DNA from: Lachnospiraceae bacterium
Lineage (GTDB): Bacteria; Bacillota; Clostridia; Lachnospirales; Lachnospiraceae
Reading direction: 5' to 3'
DNA length: 33,202 bases
NCBI GenBank assembly: GCA_021203465.1
Contig: JAJQBC010000058.1
Coordinates: forward strand, 1-33,202
Every line of letters starts with the position of its first letter. Positions within the stretch are counted from its first letter, which is position 1. Below the pieces are notes generated by a model, which saw only the letters and a program-made list of their open reading frames with translations, ran no database searches and was not told the origin of the DNA. The translations under genes and the position numbers were made by a program. Below, piece by piece: positions 25,697 to 33,202 of the stretch.

Positions 25697-25903
25697 ATTA
25701 CAGCTTCTACCGTTAGCAACGTGACACTTGCCTCGACCTTATGGGGTGCTGCTGTGGTCTGTATGCGGACCATCAGGGCGGCGTCTGCACTTGGCGAAGC
25801 CGAGCCGTCAGGCGAGAGCTGAGCCTTAGTGTCCGCTACGTCCGACCTCTGAGCGGGAGCGGGTCCGCAAACTGACCATTGCAGCTCCCAACAGGGCCAA
25901 CGC
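25697..25903. repeat. ~205-bp direct repeat, copy A
   Basis: It aligns over its whole length to 25904-26106 with roughly 80-85% identity by eye. Landmarks include CTTCTAYCGTT, GGGGTGCTGCTGTGGTC, CGGACCATCAGG, GCGAAGCCGAGCCG, TTAGTGTCCGCTACGTCCGA and GAGCGGGTCCGC. Its left edge resembles the 3' end of aspS (ATTAC-GCT-CTA-CCGT), hinting that the unit arose by tandem duplication at that end. Confidence 0.75.
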
Positions 25904-26106
25904 GCTACAACTTCTATCGTTTACAACGTGGCACTTGCCTCAACCTTGTGGGGTGCTGCTGTGGTCCGTCTGCGGACCATCAGGTCGGCGTCGGCACTTA
26001 GCGAAGCCGAGCCGACAGGCGAAGGCTGAGCTTAGTGTCCGCTACGTCCGACCTCTGAGCGAGAGCGGGTCCGCAGACGGACCTCAGCAGCTCCCCACGG
26101 GCCACA
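25904..26106. repeat. ~205-bp direct repeat, copy B
   Basis: Second tandem copy of the unit at 25697-25903, ending next to the aspS stop codon at 26110. The core of both copies is an imperfect dyad, and it is the part found inverted in the 25442-25589 element. Frames across it are not conserved between copies, so it is not coding. Confidence 0.75.
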
Positions 26107-26109
26107 GCA

Positions 26110-27441
26110 TTACGGCTCTAACCGTGACAGGTCGCGGGGGTAGAGGGTGGCCTCGCGCACGTTGTCCTCGCCGACCAGCTTCATGGTCAAGCGTTCGAGG
26201 CCAATGCCGAGGCCTCCGTGCGGCGGCATACCATAGCGGAAGGTATCGAGGTACTGCTCGAGGCCCTCCTGCTCCATCCCGCGGGCCGCGATCTTGTCAA
26301 CCAGCATCTGGTAGTCGTGGATGCGCTGCCCGCCGGTCGTAACCTCCAGCCCCTGATACAGCAGATCAAAGCTGAGTGTGAAACGGCTGTCCTCCAGATC
26401 GTCCATCGCGTAGAAGGGACGCTTCTTTGAGGGATAGTGTGTGACAAACACGAAGTCCGCATCGTACTCCTCCTTGAAATACTGTCCGATCAGCGATTCT
26501 TCCTCCGGCTCCAGATCGAAGGGGTTGCGGATCTTTCGATTATATTTCTCCGCAACAAGCTCCTTTGCCCGGTCGAAGCGCACCGCGGGAATCTCGTCCA
26601 CCTTCGGCAGGGTGATGTTCAGCATCTTCAACTCTTTCGCGTAATCTTGCTGAAGCAGACGCACCATGTGCTGGAGGAAGCCGGTCTCCATCGCCATAAT
26701 ATCCTCGAAACTGTCAATGTAGCCCATCTCGAAGTCAAGCGAGGTGTACTCGTTCAGATGGCGCTTCGTATTGTGCTTCTCCGCGCGGAACACCGGCGCG
26801 GTCTCGAAAACCCGGTCGAAGACGCCGACCATCATCTGCTTATAGAGCTGCGGCGACTGCTGCAGCACTGCCGGGCGGTGGAAATACTCCAGTTTGAAAA
26901 GGTTCGCGCCACCCTCGGCGCTCTTCGCGCCGATCTTCGGCGTATGGATCTCCGTGAAACCTTCCCCGTAGAGGAAATCACGGAAAGCCCGGACGATGCC
27001 CTCCTGAAGCTTGAACTTCGCGCGTTCGCGCACATTCCGCAGGGAAACTGAGCGCATGTTCAGCTTCGCCTCAAGCGAGGTGTTCAGCTTCCACTTAGCG
27101 ATCGGCAGCGGCAGCGGCGCGCTCGGCTCCGACAGAATCCGAATGCCCTTCAGACGAATCTCGACGCCGCCCGGCGCGCGCTCTTCGCTCTCGAGAATGC
27201 CTTCCACTTCCACTGTGGCGGCTTCGCGGATATCCTTCTGGTCAAATCCTGCCTTTCCTTCCTCATAGACGCACTGCAGCAGCCCGTCCCGCTTGCGCAG
27301 CACGATAAACGCGATCTCGCCCATGTGGCGGATCGTGTGGACTGCGCCGTTCACTTTCACGGTCTGTCCGAGCAGTTCGCCGCTTAAGAGCTCCGGAAGT
27401 TCGCGCGTGTCCGGCTTTTTTACTCCGCTTACAAAATCCAT
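26110..27441 (-). CDS. aspS: Aspartyl-tRNA synthetase, archaeal/eukaryotic type (probably non-discriminating)
   Basis: A 443-aa class IIb synthetase: N-terminal OB fold (about 20-110) and catalytic core. Motif 2 is FRAEKHNTKRHLNE and motif 3 GGLGIGLERLTMKL. It is much shorter than the ~590-aa bacterial AspRS and lacks the GAD insertion, matching the archaeal form. Such enzymes often charge both tRNA(Asp) and tRNA(Asn) with Asp, and GatCAB then converts Asp-tRNA(Asn) to Asn-tRNA(Asn). The neighbouring gatCAB and an Asn-specifier T-box support this role. The start at 27441 has GGAGG upstream; the longer open frame runs into the T-box leader and is rejected. Confidence 0.93.
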   Translation of the reverse strand: MDFVSGVKKPDTRELPELLSGELLGQTVKVNGAVHTIRHMGEIAFIVLRKRDGLLQCVYEEGKAGFDQKDIREAATVEVEGILESEERAPGGVEIRLKGIRILSEPSAPLPLPIAKWKLNTSLEAKLNMRSVSLRNVRERAKFKLQEGIVRAFRDFLYGEGFTEIHTPKIGAKSAEGGANLFKLEYFHRPAVLQQSPQLYKQMMVGVFDRVFETAPVFRAEKHNTKRHLNEYTSLDFEMGYIDSFEDIMAMETGFLQHMVRLLQQDYAKELKMLNITLPKVDEIPAVRFDRAKELVAEKYNRKIRNPFDLEPEEESLIGQYFKEEYDADFVFVTHYPSKKRPFYAMDDLEDSRFTLSFDLLYQGLEVTTGGQRIHDYQMLVDKIAARGMEQEGLEQYLDTFRYGMPPHGGLGIGLERLTMKLVGEDNVREATLYPRDLSRLEP

Positions 27442-27471
27442 ATTTCTTACCTCCTGCACTTTTCTGGGACA

Positions 27472-27505
27472 ACGAAAGTCCCGGAATATTTTCATATTCC
27501 GGGAC
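27472..27505 (-). terminator. T-box-controlled terminator before aspS
   Basis: A perfect 12-bp stem (27478-27489 with 27494-27505) around a GAAA tetraloop, followed by TTTCGTT. It lies just after the T-box sequence, and the antiterminator would form upstream of it. The interrupted U-tract suggests moderate termination. Confidence 0.8.
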
Positions 27506-27770
27506 GGGATAATTTTGATTCCCGCGGTACCACCCGCATTGAGACCAGCCGCGTAAACTCTCCGATCTCCTCTCAAATGCATGTAACGCCTGCCCGCGTG
27601 CTGACCTACTCTTCCTTCGACCAGCCGGCTCCCAGGTGTTCCCTTTGTCCGCTCTTCCAGAGGACGCTCTCAGTCGGTGACGTCCTGTTCCTGTCGGCCT
27701 CTGCGTGACAAGAGTCCTGTTCTCCGCCTTTCCATTTTATGCTGTCCGCGTCAGCGGACGCGTTCATTTG
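27506..27770 (-). promoter_or_regulatory. T-box leader with Asn specifier (AAC), overlapping GAA
   Basis: The conserved T-box GGGTGGTACCGCGGG is at 27521-27535 on the minus strand. Upstream come the AGTAGG stem-III region (near 27606-27611) and CGTTA (near 27586). The specifier context GGGAACACCTGGGAGC has the usual ACC-N4-GAGC-like tail, placing AAC (27638-27640) as specifier, an asparagine codon. The one-base-shifted triplet GAA (27639-27641) is a glutamate codon. Uncharged tRNA(Asn), and perhaps tRNA(Glu), would prevent termination and turn on aspS. A GTCCGC/GCGGAC hairpin lies at the very 5' end. Confidence 0.88.
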
Positions 27771-27776
27771 CAGACT

Positions 27777-27805
27777 ATCCTAGCACAAGTAATCTGGAAT
27801 TGCAA
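27777..27805 (-). promoter_or_regulatory. Promoter of the T-box-aspS transcript
   Basis: On the minus strand there is TTGCAA (27800-27805), a 17-nt spacer and TAGGAT (27777-27782). It lies just after the stop codon of the phospholipase-like gene and gives a leader of about 330 nt. Confidence 0.65.
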
Positions 27806-27831
27806 GGAAAAATTTCGCCCGCCAACAGCTT

Positions 27832-28413
27832 TTAGCCAGCGCAGGCCAGCTTCGCCGCCGGAGCAGGCTGAAACTGTAAAAGTGAAAACAGCACGCGTGC
27901 GCAGGCCGTCGTGATGTAGTCGCAATCCCGCTCCACATCGCTCGGTTCTTCCATATATGCCTGATGAAGCTTTCGGATTTCCTCCAGAATTTCATCCGCA
28001 GAGCAAGGCATCCGATATTGTATAGGAAATAATACTCTGTCCTCACGGACACAGACGCGCAGTCTTTTTTTCAGACGTTTCTCATAGATACAGTGCGCCT
28101 TCAGATTTCCCGGGTAATTCGGGTTATGCGGAAAGGTGAAATAATCCGCGATATAGTGAAGCACCTGACCGAGATCCATGATATAGCGCATCGAATCAAC
28201 AGGGCAGTCCCCTTCCGCACAGGAGAGCGCCCGCAGCTTGCCCGCCACCAGATCAAATGTCGCCTCATATTCGTGCCGCTTCGTCACGAAGGAAGGCTTC
28301 AGATCCGGCAGCACACTTCCAAAATAAAACGCTTTCCACCTACGCCTGAGAGTCTCATTTTCCATGCCGTTCAGCAGATACCCCGCCAGCGCCAGATGCG
28401 ATTTTTTTCTCAT
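27832..28413 (-). CDS. Zinc-dependent phospholipase C-like protein
   Basis: A 193-aa protein of the zinc-dependent phospholipase C superfamily in its widespread Firmicute form. His and Asp residues at the expected spacing are seen: H6 (KKSHLALAGYLL), FGSVLPDLKPSF, the RHEYE region, GQVLHYIADYFTFPHN and KAHCIYEKRL. There is no signal peptide, so a cytoplasmic role is likely and lipase activity is unproven. The start MRKKSH at 28413 has GGAGGAGAGG upstream. It is separated from aspS by the T-box promoter. Confidence 0.8.
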   Translation of the reverse strand: MRKKSHLALAGYLLNGMENETLRRRWKAFYFGSVLPDLKPSFVTKRHEYEATFDLVAGKLRALSCAEGDCPVDSMRYIMDLGQVLHYIADYFTFPHNPNYPGNLKAHCIYEKRLKKRLRVCVREDRVLFPIQYRMPCSADEILEEIRKLHQAYMEEPSDVERDCDYITTACARVLFSLLQFQPAPAAKLACAG

Positions 28414-28445
28414 ATGCCATCCTCTCCTCCGCTTAAACCGAAAAA

Positions 28446-28454
28446 AGTATAGCA
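28446..28454 (-). promoter_or_regulatory. Possible extended -10 promoter of the phospholipase-like gene
   Basis: TGCTATACT on the minus strand is an extended -10 (TG-N-TATACT), with the start about 7 nt downstream and some 25 nt before the ribosome-binding region. No good -35 box is seen. Confidence 0.4.
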
Positions 28455-28523
28455 CAACTTCCTCCGCCGCGCAGCCTGTTTTCCGAAATTCCCAGAAGTT
28501 TACAATATAACGAAGCTTCCTCT

Positions 28524-28541
28524 GGGCAGAAATTTCTGCCC
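28524..28541. repeat. Perfect 18-bp palindrome in a divergent intergenic region
   Basis: GGGCAGAAATTTCTGCCC lies between the divergent phospholipase-like and CotH genes. It could be an operator for one or both genes, or a small hairpin. Confidence 0.5.
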
Positions 28542-28605
28542 GTTTATATTCAGTTTTTATTCCGTTTTCAATTATCGATTAACATAAAAAAACAGGTGAA
28601 ACGAT

Positions 28606-29925
28606 ATGAGGCGACCCATTCTTACAGGAAAATACATACGATCAGCCATCGCCGTCATTCTGGGCATCGCGGCCCTGATCCTGCTGCTCAGGGCAGCACG
28701 CTCAGGGCAGGTCACGCAGGCAGATACCGGTCTTCCATCACTGGAGATCACACTCGCGGATGTCTCTCTGGAGGAGCTGAACGCGGGAACCAAGGACGAA
28801 CGTTATGAAGGCAACAGTCTTGTCATAAACAGTGCCGGTTTCGGCGGCCCGTCCGCCGAAAAGACCGTGGAAATCAAAGGACGCGGCAATAATTCCTGGA
28901 AAATGCCCAAACGCAGCTATCAGATTCGCTTTGATGAGAAGGAAAGCCTCTTTGGAATGGAACCCGCGAAAAAATGGGTTCTGCTTGCCAACTATGCAGA
29001 TGCATCCCTCATGCGAAACAGGCTGATGCTCGACCTGGCGGGCGAACTGATGGATTATGTCCCCGATTCCCAATATGTAGATCTTTATGTAGACGGAAAC
29101 TATCTGGGAAATTATCTCCTGTGCGAAAAAATCGAGATCGGCACCGGCAGGGTCGAGCTGACTGATCGGGAGAGTCTGCTGGTCGAACTCGACAATTATT
29201 ATTACTGGGAGTCAGAAGACCGTTTTCAGAGCTCTGTGAGCGGTTCCTGGTTCATTCTGAAAGACTCGGTTGCCGACGATCTGGATCAGGCAGACTCTAT
29301 CGCCGAGAAAGCGTTCGCCGGTCTGGAGGACGACATCAATCGCTTCGAGGAACTGCTCTATACGGAGGAAAAGGACTGGGACGCCATCAGCAGTATGATC
29401 GATGTGGAGAGTTTTATAAGCTATTATTTTCTGGAAGAATTTGCGGAGAATTCAGACTCATGTCGCACCAGTATCTATCTGTACCGCGACGGTCCGGACG
29501 ATACGCTGCACATGGGACCGGTCTGGGACTTTGACAAGGCGGTGGGTTATTCTAAACGCCAGAAATACGGCGGCGATCCGGAAGCAGACTATGTAAGCAG
29601 AATCGAGGACTACATGGGAACAGACCGGAACACCACCTGGTTTACAGAACTGTTTCAGATTCCGGAATTTCAGGAAGCCGCCTGCTCTATCTATGAAGAA
29701 AAAATCGAGGCTATCTTTCTGTCCGCAGGTGAACGGATCGACGCTTATTCTAAGGAGATACGGCAATCCGCGGCGATGAATTCCGAAATCTGGGACATCT
29801 CAGATATTCCGGTAAACTGTGACCATGAACCATACGAATATACCTGCTGGGAAGAAAGCGTGGAAGGCCTTCGGCAATGGGTCGAAGAACGGGTCAGCAG
29901 CTTAAGCGCGCGCTTCTGCCGGTAA
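28606..29925 (+). CDS. CotH kinase family protein, membrane anchored
   Basis: A 439-aa protein with a membrane segment at about 13-29, so the domain is probably outside. The CotH fold is marked by KGRGNNSWKMPKRSYQIRF (residues 91-109), the middle YADASLMRNRLMLDL, YVDGNYLGNYLLCEKI and the catalytic-type GPVWDFD (304-310). CotH in Bacillus phosphorylates spore-coat proteins; related proteins are also found in cellulosomal and surface contexts. Since the organism seems to sporulate, a spore or surface kinase role is possible but unproven. The ribosome-binding site is AGGTG. Its last 32 bp overlap the convergent membrane-protein gene. Confidence 0.85.
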   Translation: MRRPILTGKYIRSAIAVILGIAALILLLRAARSGQVTQADTGLPSLEITLADVSLEELNAGTKDERYEGNSLVINSAGFGGPSAEKTVEIKGRGNNSWKMPKRSYQIRFDEKESLFGMEPAKKWVLLANYADASLMRNRLMLDLAGELMDYVPDSQYVDLYVDGNYLGNYLLCEKIEIGTGRVELTDRESLLVELDNYYYWESEDRFQSSVSGSWFILKDSVADDLDQADSIAEKAFAGLEDDINRFEELLYTEEKDWDAISSMIDVESFISYYFLEEFAENSDSCRTSIYLYRDGPDDTLHMGPVWDFDKAVGYSKRQKYGGDPEADYVSRIEDYMGTDRNTTWFTELFQIPEFQEAACSIYEEKIEAIFLSAGERIDAYSKEIRQSAAMNSEIWDISDIPVNCDHEPYEYTCWEESVEGLRQWVEERVSSLSARFCR

Positions 29926-31810
29926 GCGTCAATCCCATCAGAATTGTCCCCGGCAGACAGAACGCCAGCGAATACAGATAGCGGAAATACCAGCCGTAGG
30001 CCGGCCCCGCCATGCAGATGAGCAGAAAGATAAAAAGCGGCACCGCCGTCAATAATGCTTCCTTCTCTCTGCAGCGAATACAGTAAAATCCCCACAAAAT
30101 CAGACACCAGGTATAGAACGCCGGCATCAGAAAATACGAGAGGACCGGCAGGGAAAACAGTGTCTCCCGGAAAGTTTCATAGCTCTCCCGCAGCGCCGCC
30201 AGACTCTCCGGATAATAGAGCTCCGTCCCCGTAGTTTCCGCCAGACTTTCATTGATCGCGGCCATCCGCTCCGCACTGCTCGCATAATCATAATACTCCG
30301 CCGTATACCCGTCAGGGTAGAAATAGCCGTACAGATTATTCATGGTGGCCTGCACATAGATACCCGGATGCTTACACAGCATCTGAAACCAGACGCGGAA
30401 ATAGGCGATCAGCTCCTCAGCCGTGGCCTCATCATTATAGGTGGCCTTGACCGGATCGGACAGGTTCGGATTGTACAGTTCCGCCAGTTCCTCGTAATTC
30501 AGGATCGCCGAAATCGCCGCCTGCTGCTCCGGCGTCACGTCGTCCGCCGCATCACGCACATAGCGGGCTGTTTGCTGAAAGGGTATGGAGAGCGCCTCTC
30601 TGGGATTCGATGCCTTAATATTGAGAGCCGGGATTAGAATACATTGATACAGCAGGAAAAAGCAGAACGTCCCGCCGAGCAGGCCGCCCCAAAGCCGTCT
30701 GTTTTTGCGGCAGCAGATCATCGTCATCAGGAAAGTCAGTAAGAGCACATATACGCCGTCCTGTCGGAAGAAGAACACGCCGAGCACCGACACCGCGAAA
30801 AGTATTCGGTGGAGCAGCCCTCTCTTCTCTTCCTGCAGTTTCCCGGTAAGCAGCCTGTAAAGCTGCACCAGAAAAATCATCAGGAATGCGGCAAAACATA
30901 CGTCTTTCACCGCCAAGAACATATAGTTCTGAATTCTTGGTGCAATAGCAAAAAACCCCATAAATAAAAACAGATACCGTTCTGGGATCCGGCATTCGGC
31001 CAGCAGCTTCATCACCCAGGAGATAGCCGCCAGTACCAGACTCATCTGAAGAATCGTGTAGAGAAAAAGTCCTGCGTTGGCGGACGAAAACAGCAGCGTG
31101 CCGATGTTGACACAGCCGTAAAGCAGCAGTGTATGGGCGATCGGATGATGATTGCTCAGCCTGTTTGTGTGCGTCTTAAGCGCTCCATAGGCGTTGAGAA
31201 GCTGATTTTTCGAATCGGTGGACAGGATCCCCGGATAGGACAGAATCAGGTTGGGAATATAGAGAATCAGCATGGTCAGAAAGCAGGTGCGAAACGGATA
31301 ACGGTGTAAACAGTCCAGATACCACCGAACGCCTCGCGGCAGCGATCGCGCGCACTCCTTCTTTCTTCTGCCCGGGGCTACGCGGTCGAGACAGCGATAA
31401 AGAGAACAGATGCAGCAGAAAAAAAGCACATAGTAACCCAGAAACACGATGCACGCTTTGAGAAACTGAACCATACTCCCAAACACAAGGCTCCAGTCAT
31501 TTTCCTTTAAAAAGGAGAAACCCATGACCATGAAGAAGGCAAACAAAGCCGTCGGAATATGACAGCAAAGCCTTTCGCGGACAGAATGCTTCCGCCCACA
31601 CCAGTTTTCCAGAACACGGCAATAAAACCGGAAAAAGAGAAAACAGATAATCCCATCCGTAATATCCACGCTGCGGAAGGATTCCAGAAAAAGCTCCCAG
31701 CTCTGCCCGCCATCCCGGATCTCCATATCCACCGAGAGGGACAGTGTCGTCAAAATACTTCCCAGAAAACTGGTAATGCCTGGAATATTCTGTCTGAAAG
31801 TTTTTTGCAT
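29894..31810 (-). CDS. Large polytopic membrane protein (DUF6020-like)
   Basis: A 638-aa protein with about 11-13 membrane segments and a large extracytoplasmic loop (about 410-545). The motif SYPGILSTDSKNQL after a membrane segment, then LSNHHPIAHTLLLYG, recalls GT-C type glycosyltransferases and the DUF6020 family, where an acidic residue in the first outside loop is catalytic. A role in transferring sugars to a surface polymer is a possibility only. The ATG at 31810 is chosen over a GTG two codons upstream; the ribosome-binding site is weak (ACAGGTG). It overlaps CotH tail-to-tail, and the gene upstream is spoVAD. Confidence 0.72.
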   Translation of the reverse strand: MQKTFRQNIPGITSFLGSILTTLSLSVDMEIRDGGQSWELFLESFRSVDITDGIICFLFFRFYCRVLENWCGRKHSVRERLCCHIPTALFAFFMVMGFSFLKENDWSLVFGSMVQFLKACIVFLGYYVLFFCCICSLYRCLDRVAPGRRKKECARSLPRGVRWYLDCLHRYPFRTCFLTMLILYIPNLILSYPGILSTDSKNQLLNAYGALKTHTNRLSNHHPIAHTLLLYGCVNIGTLLFSSANAGLFLYTILQMSLVLAAISWVMKLLAECRIPERYLFLFMGFFAIAPRIQNYMFLAVKDVCFAAFLMIFLVQLYRLLTGKLQEEKRGLLHRILFAVSVLGVFFFRQDGVYVLLLTFLMTMICCRKNRRLWGGLLGGTFCFFLLYQCILIPALNIKASNPREALSIPFQQTARYVRDAADDVTPEQQAAISAILNYEELAELYNPNLSDPVKATYNDEATAEELIAYFRVWFQMLCKHPGIYVQATMNNLYGYFYPDGYTAEYYDYASSAERMAAINESLAETTGTELYYPESLAALRESYETFRETLFSLPVLSYFLMPAFYTWCLILWGFYCIRCREKEALLTAVPLFIFLLICMAGPAYGWYFRYLYSLAFCLPGTILMGLTLTGRSARLSC

Positions 31811-31900
31811 GAACACACCTGTTTCTCTTTTGTTTTCATGCTATATATACTTTCTGACTTTAAATTTTGAATAAATTTAATATTAACTTTTCTCCATTTT

Positions 31901-32932
31901 TCAGTTTGTCCACTCCAGCACCACCGCGTGCGCGATACCCGGGATGCTCTGCCCCTCATTGAAACTGACCTTCGAGAGCAGCGCTCCGGTCGGGACGAAC
32001 AGCACACGCCTCCACTCGCCGCGCTCAATTTTCGACAGAATGTAAGCGGCCAACACTGTCGCCGCGCAGCCGCAGCCCGAACCGCCGGCATGCGTGTCCT
32101 GCTTCTCCGGGTCAAAGATCAGAATACCACAATCGTCATGCCGATTCTTAAGGTCAATACCCCGATCGAATAACAGATCTTTCAAGATCGTCTGACCGAT
32201 ACTGCCCAGATCTCCGGTGAGGATGCAGTCATAATCGGAGGCCTCCCGCCCGGTATCCTTCAGGTGCTGAAAGATCGTGTCCGCCGCCGCGGGAGCCATC
32301 GCCGCGCCCATGTGCATCGAATCTTTCACGCCGTAGTCCACGATTTTCCCAGTGGTGATCCCGCTGATCTGTACATGAGCCTGCGCAGCCATCGCGGAAT
32401 CACCGGCAGCCAACACAAAACCGCCTGCACCGGTGACCGTCCAAGTCGTCGAAAGCGGCCGTTGCCCCGCATATTCCAGCGGAAAACGGAATTCGCGCTC
32501 TGCGCTCGCGAAGTGGCTCGAAGTCAACGCCATCGCACAGTCCGCGAAGCCTCCGCCCACCGCCATCGCCGCAAGCGAAAGACTCTCACCGCAGGTGGAA
32601 CAGGCTCCATAGAGCCCGAACAGCGGAATCTGCAGCTCCATGATGCCATAAGAAGTCGCAATGCCCTGCGCGAGCAGGTCCCCCGCAAACAGATAGCGCA
32701 TCTGCTCCTCATTCATGCCGGATTTCTCCATTGCCTTTCGAGCTGTGCGCAATTGCAGCTCGCTCTCCGCCTCCTCCCAGGTATCTTTTCCGAATTTTGG
32801 ATCTTTCTCGATACAGTCAAACAAATGCCCGAGCGGTCCCTCTCCCTCCTTTTCCCCGACAATAGAAGCTGCTCCGATGATGCGGGGCGGTCTGTCAAAT
32901 ACAATACTTGCTCTTCCCTGATTTTGTGCCAT
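31901..32932 (-). CDS. spoVAD: Stage V sporulation protein AD
   Basis: A 343-aa thiolase-like protein of the SpoVA dipicolinic-acid channel in the spore inner membrane. SpoVAD binds dipicolinic acid. Family features are FDRPPRIIGAASIVG near the N-terminus, the pseudo-active-site GACSTCGESLSLAAMAV, SGITTGKIVDYGVKDSMHMG, DCILTGDLGSIGQ and AGGSGCGCAATVLAAYILS. The ATG at 32932 is chosen because AAGGAG lies 9 nt upstream; the ATG two codons earlier is too close to it. The usual neighbours spoVAC and spoVAE are not in the window: 91 bp downstream lies the membrane protein, and the 270 bp upstream hold no gene. Confidence 0.95.
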   Translation of the reverse strand: MAQNQGRASIVFDRPPRIIGAASIVGEKEGEGPLGHLFDCIEKDPKFGKDTWEEAESELQLRTARKAMEKSGMNEEQMRYLFAGDLLAQGIATSYGIMELQIPLFGLYGACSTCGESLSLAAMAVGGGFADCAMALTSSHFASAEREFRFPLEYAGQRPLSTTWTVTGAGGFVLAAGDSAMAAQAHVQISGITTGKIVDYGVKDSMHMGAAMAPAAADTIFQHLKDTGREASDYDCILTGDLGSIGQTILKDLLFDRGIDLKNRHDDCGILIFDPEKQDTHAGGSGCGCAATVLAAYILSKIERGEWRRVLFVPTGALLSKVSFNEGQSIPGIAHAVVLEWTN

Positions 32933-33202
32933 AGTCATTATCTCCTTCTCATGATTTACTATAAAATTCCCGGGCAGCGATTGCGAGATAAGTAAGACAG
33001 AAAATCTTCGATTTTCATAGCCGGACTTATGCGCAGCTGCTCGCAGAGTGTAGCAATCGTCTTTTATATTTAATGATGTCTGTTCAGATAGATAGTTTCC
33101 TTCATGGATCAAATATTATGTAAGGACTTTTTTGCCAGCTTTCTCTGACCTTTTTTAATCCTCTTTTCCTGAAAAACGGATAAAATTCTCGCTCTGGGAT
33201 AA
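32933..33202. other. Upstream region of spoVAD, no gene seen
   Basis: A minus-strand frame stays open to 33112 but has no SpoVA similarity and no ribosome-binding site. CATAATA on the minus strand (33114-33120) matches the -10 pattern of forespore sigma-G promoters, but no GNATA-type -35 box stands 17-18 nt upstream, so it is not called as a promoter. SpoVA operons are normally under sigma-G control. Confidence 0.4.

Noticed and set aside
25442-26106. CRISPR array or insertion sequence
   Set aside because: The units are ~205 bp and imperfect, without short identical repeats and unique spacers, and no transposase frame lies between the inverted repeats.
27442-27582. N-terminal extension of AspRS
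   Set aside because: The frame runs through the T-box, antiterminator and terminator; real AspRS similarity starts after 27441.
33114-33120. Sigma-G promoter for spoVAD (CATAATA)
   Set aside because: The -10 pattern matches, but no suitable -35 box is 17-18 nt upstream and the distance to spoVAD is long.

Overview
The window reads as chromosomal DNA of a spore-forming, anaerobic Firmicute of the class Clostridia, most likely a Lachnospiraceae-type gut bacterium with a fairly high GC content. The evidence is a SpoVAD germination protein, Gram-positive ribosome-binding sites (AGGAGG), T-box and glycine riboswitch leaders, a CIRCE operator, an indirect Asn/Gln-tRNA pathway (GatCAB) and sigma-A type promoters. 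I see no tRNA or rRNA genes, insertion sequences, prophage or CRISPR array. It is mostly housekeeping DNA with several unusual architectures.

Left part (1-8800). A CIRCE operator overlaps a strong leftward promoter, so a heat-shock operon probably lies just outside the window. leuD-leuC (isopropylmalate dehydratase) have their own promoter and are followed by a membrane-anchored histidine phosphatase. On the minus strand are a sigma-70-like protein lacking region 4 and a NYN/LOTUS RNA-binding protein. Then come an amidase with half a SPOR domain (+) and the minus-strand lepA-rarA pair.

Glycine block (8790-18130, minus strand). A tandem glycine riboswitch with its own promoter and terminator precedes a glycine-cleavage operon. 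In it the T-protein is fused to a serine hydroxymethyltransferase-like domain, followed by gcvH, gcvPA and gcvPB. Downstream, a second glycine riboswitch (apparently one aptamer) controls a DUF5058-like membrane protein, a second membrane protein and an M20 amidohydrolase. This looks like a glycine-responsive uptake and hydrolysis module for an unknown glycine-containing substrate.

Cell-envelope block (18184-21695). A promoter with a long A-rich leader is followed by a bactofilin with its own proximal promoter and an overlapping M15 DD-carboxypeptidase. These converge on an M23 peptidase across a hairpin that contains both stop codons. A cold-shock protein follows.

Transamidation block (22138-27805, minus strand). 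A T-box leader with the specifier AAC (overlapping a GAA) controls an archaeal-type AspRS. It is followed by about 750 bp of repeats (a 28-bp inverted-repeat element and two ~205-bp direct repeats) and then gatC-gatA-gatB. Together these would make Asn-tRNA(Asn), and perhaps Gln-tRNA(Gln).

Right end (27832-33202). This holds a zinc-dependent phospholipase C-like protein, a CotH-kinase family protein, a large polytopic membrane protein convergently overlapping it, and spoVAD.
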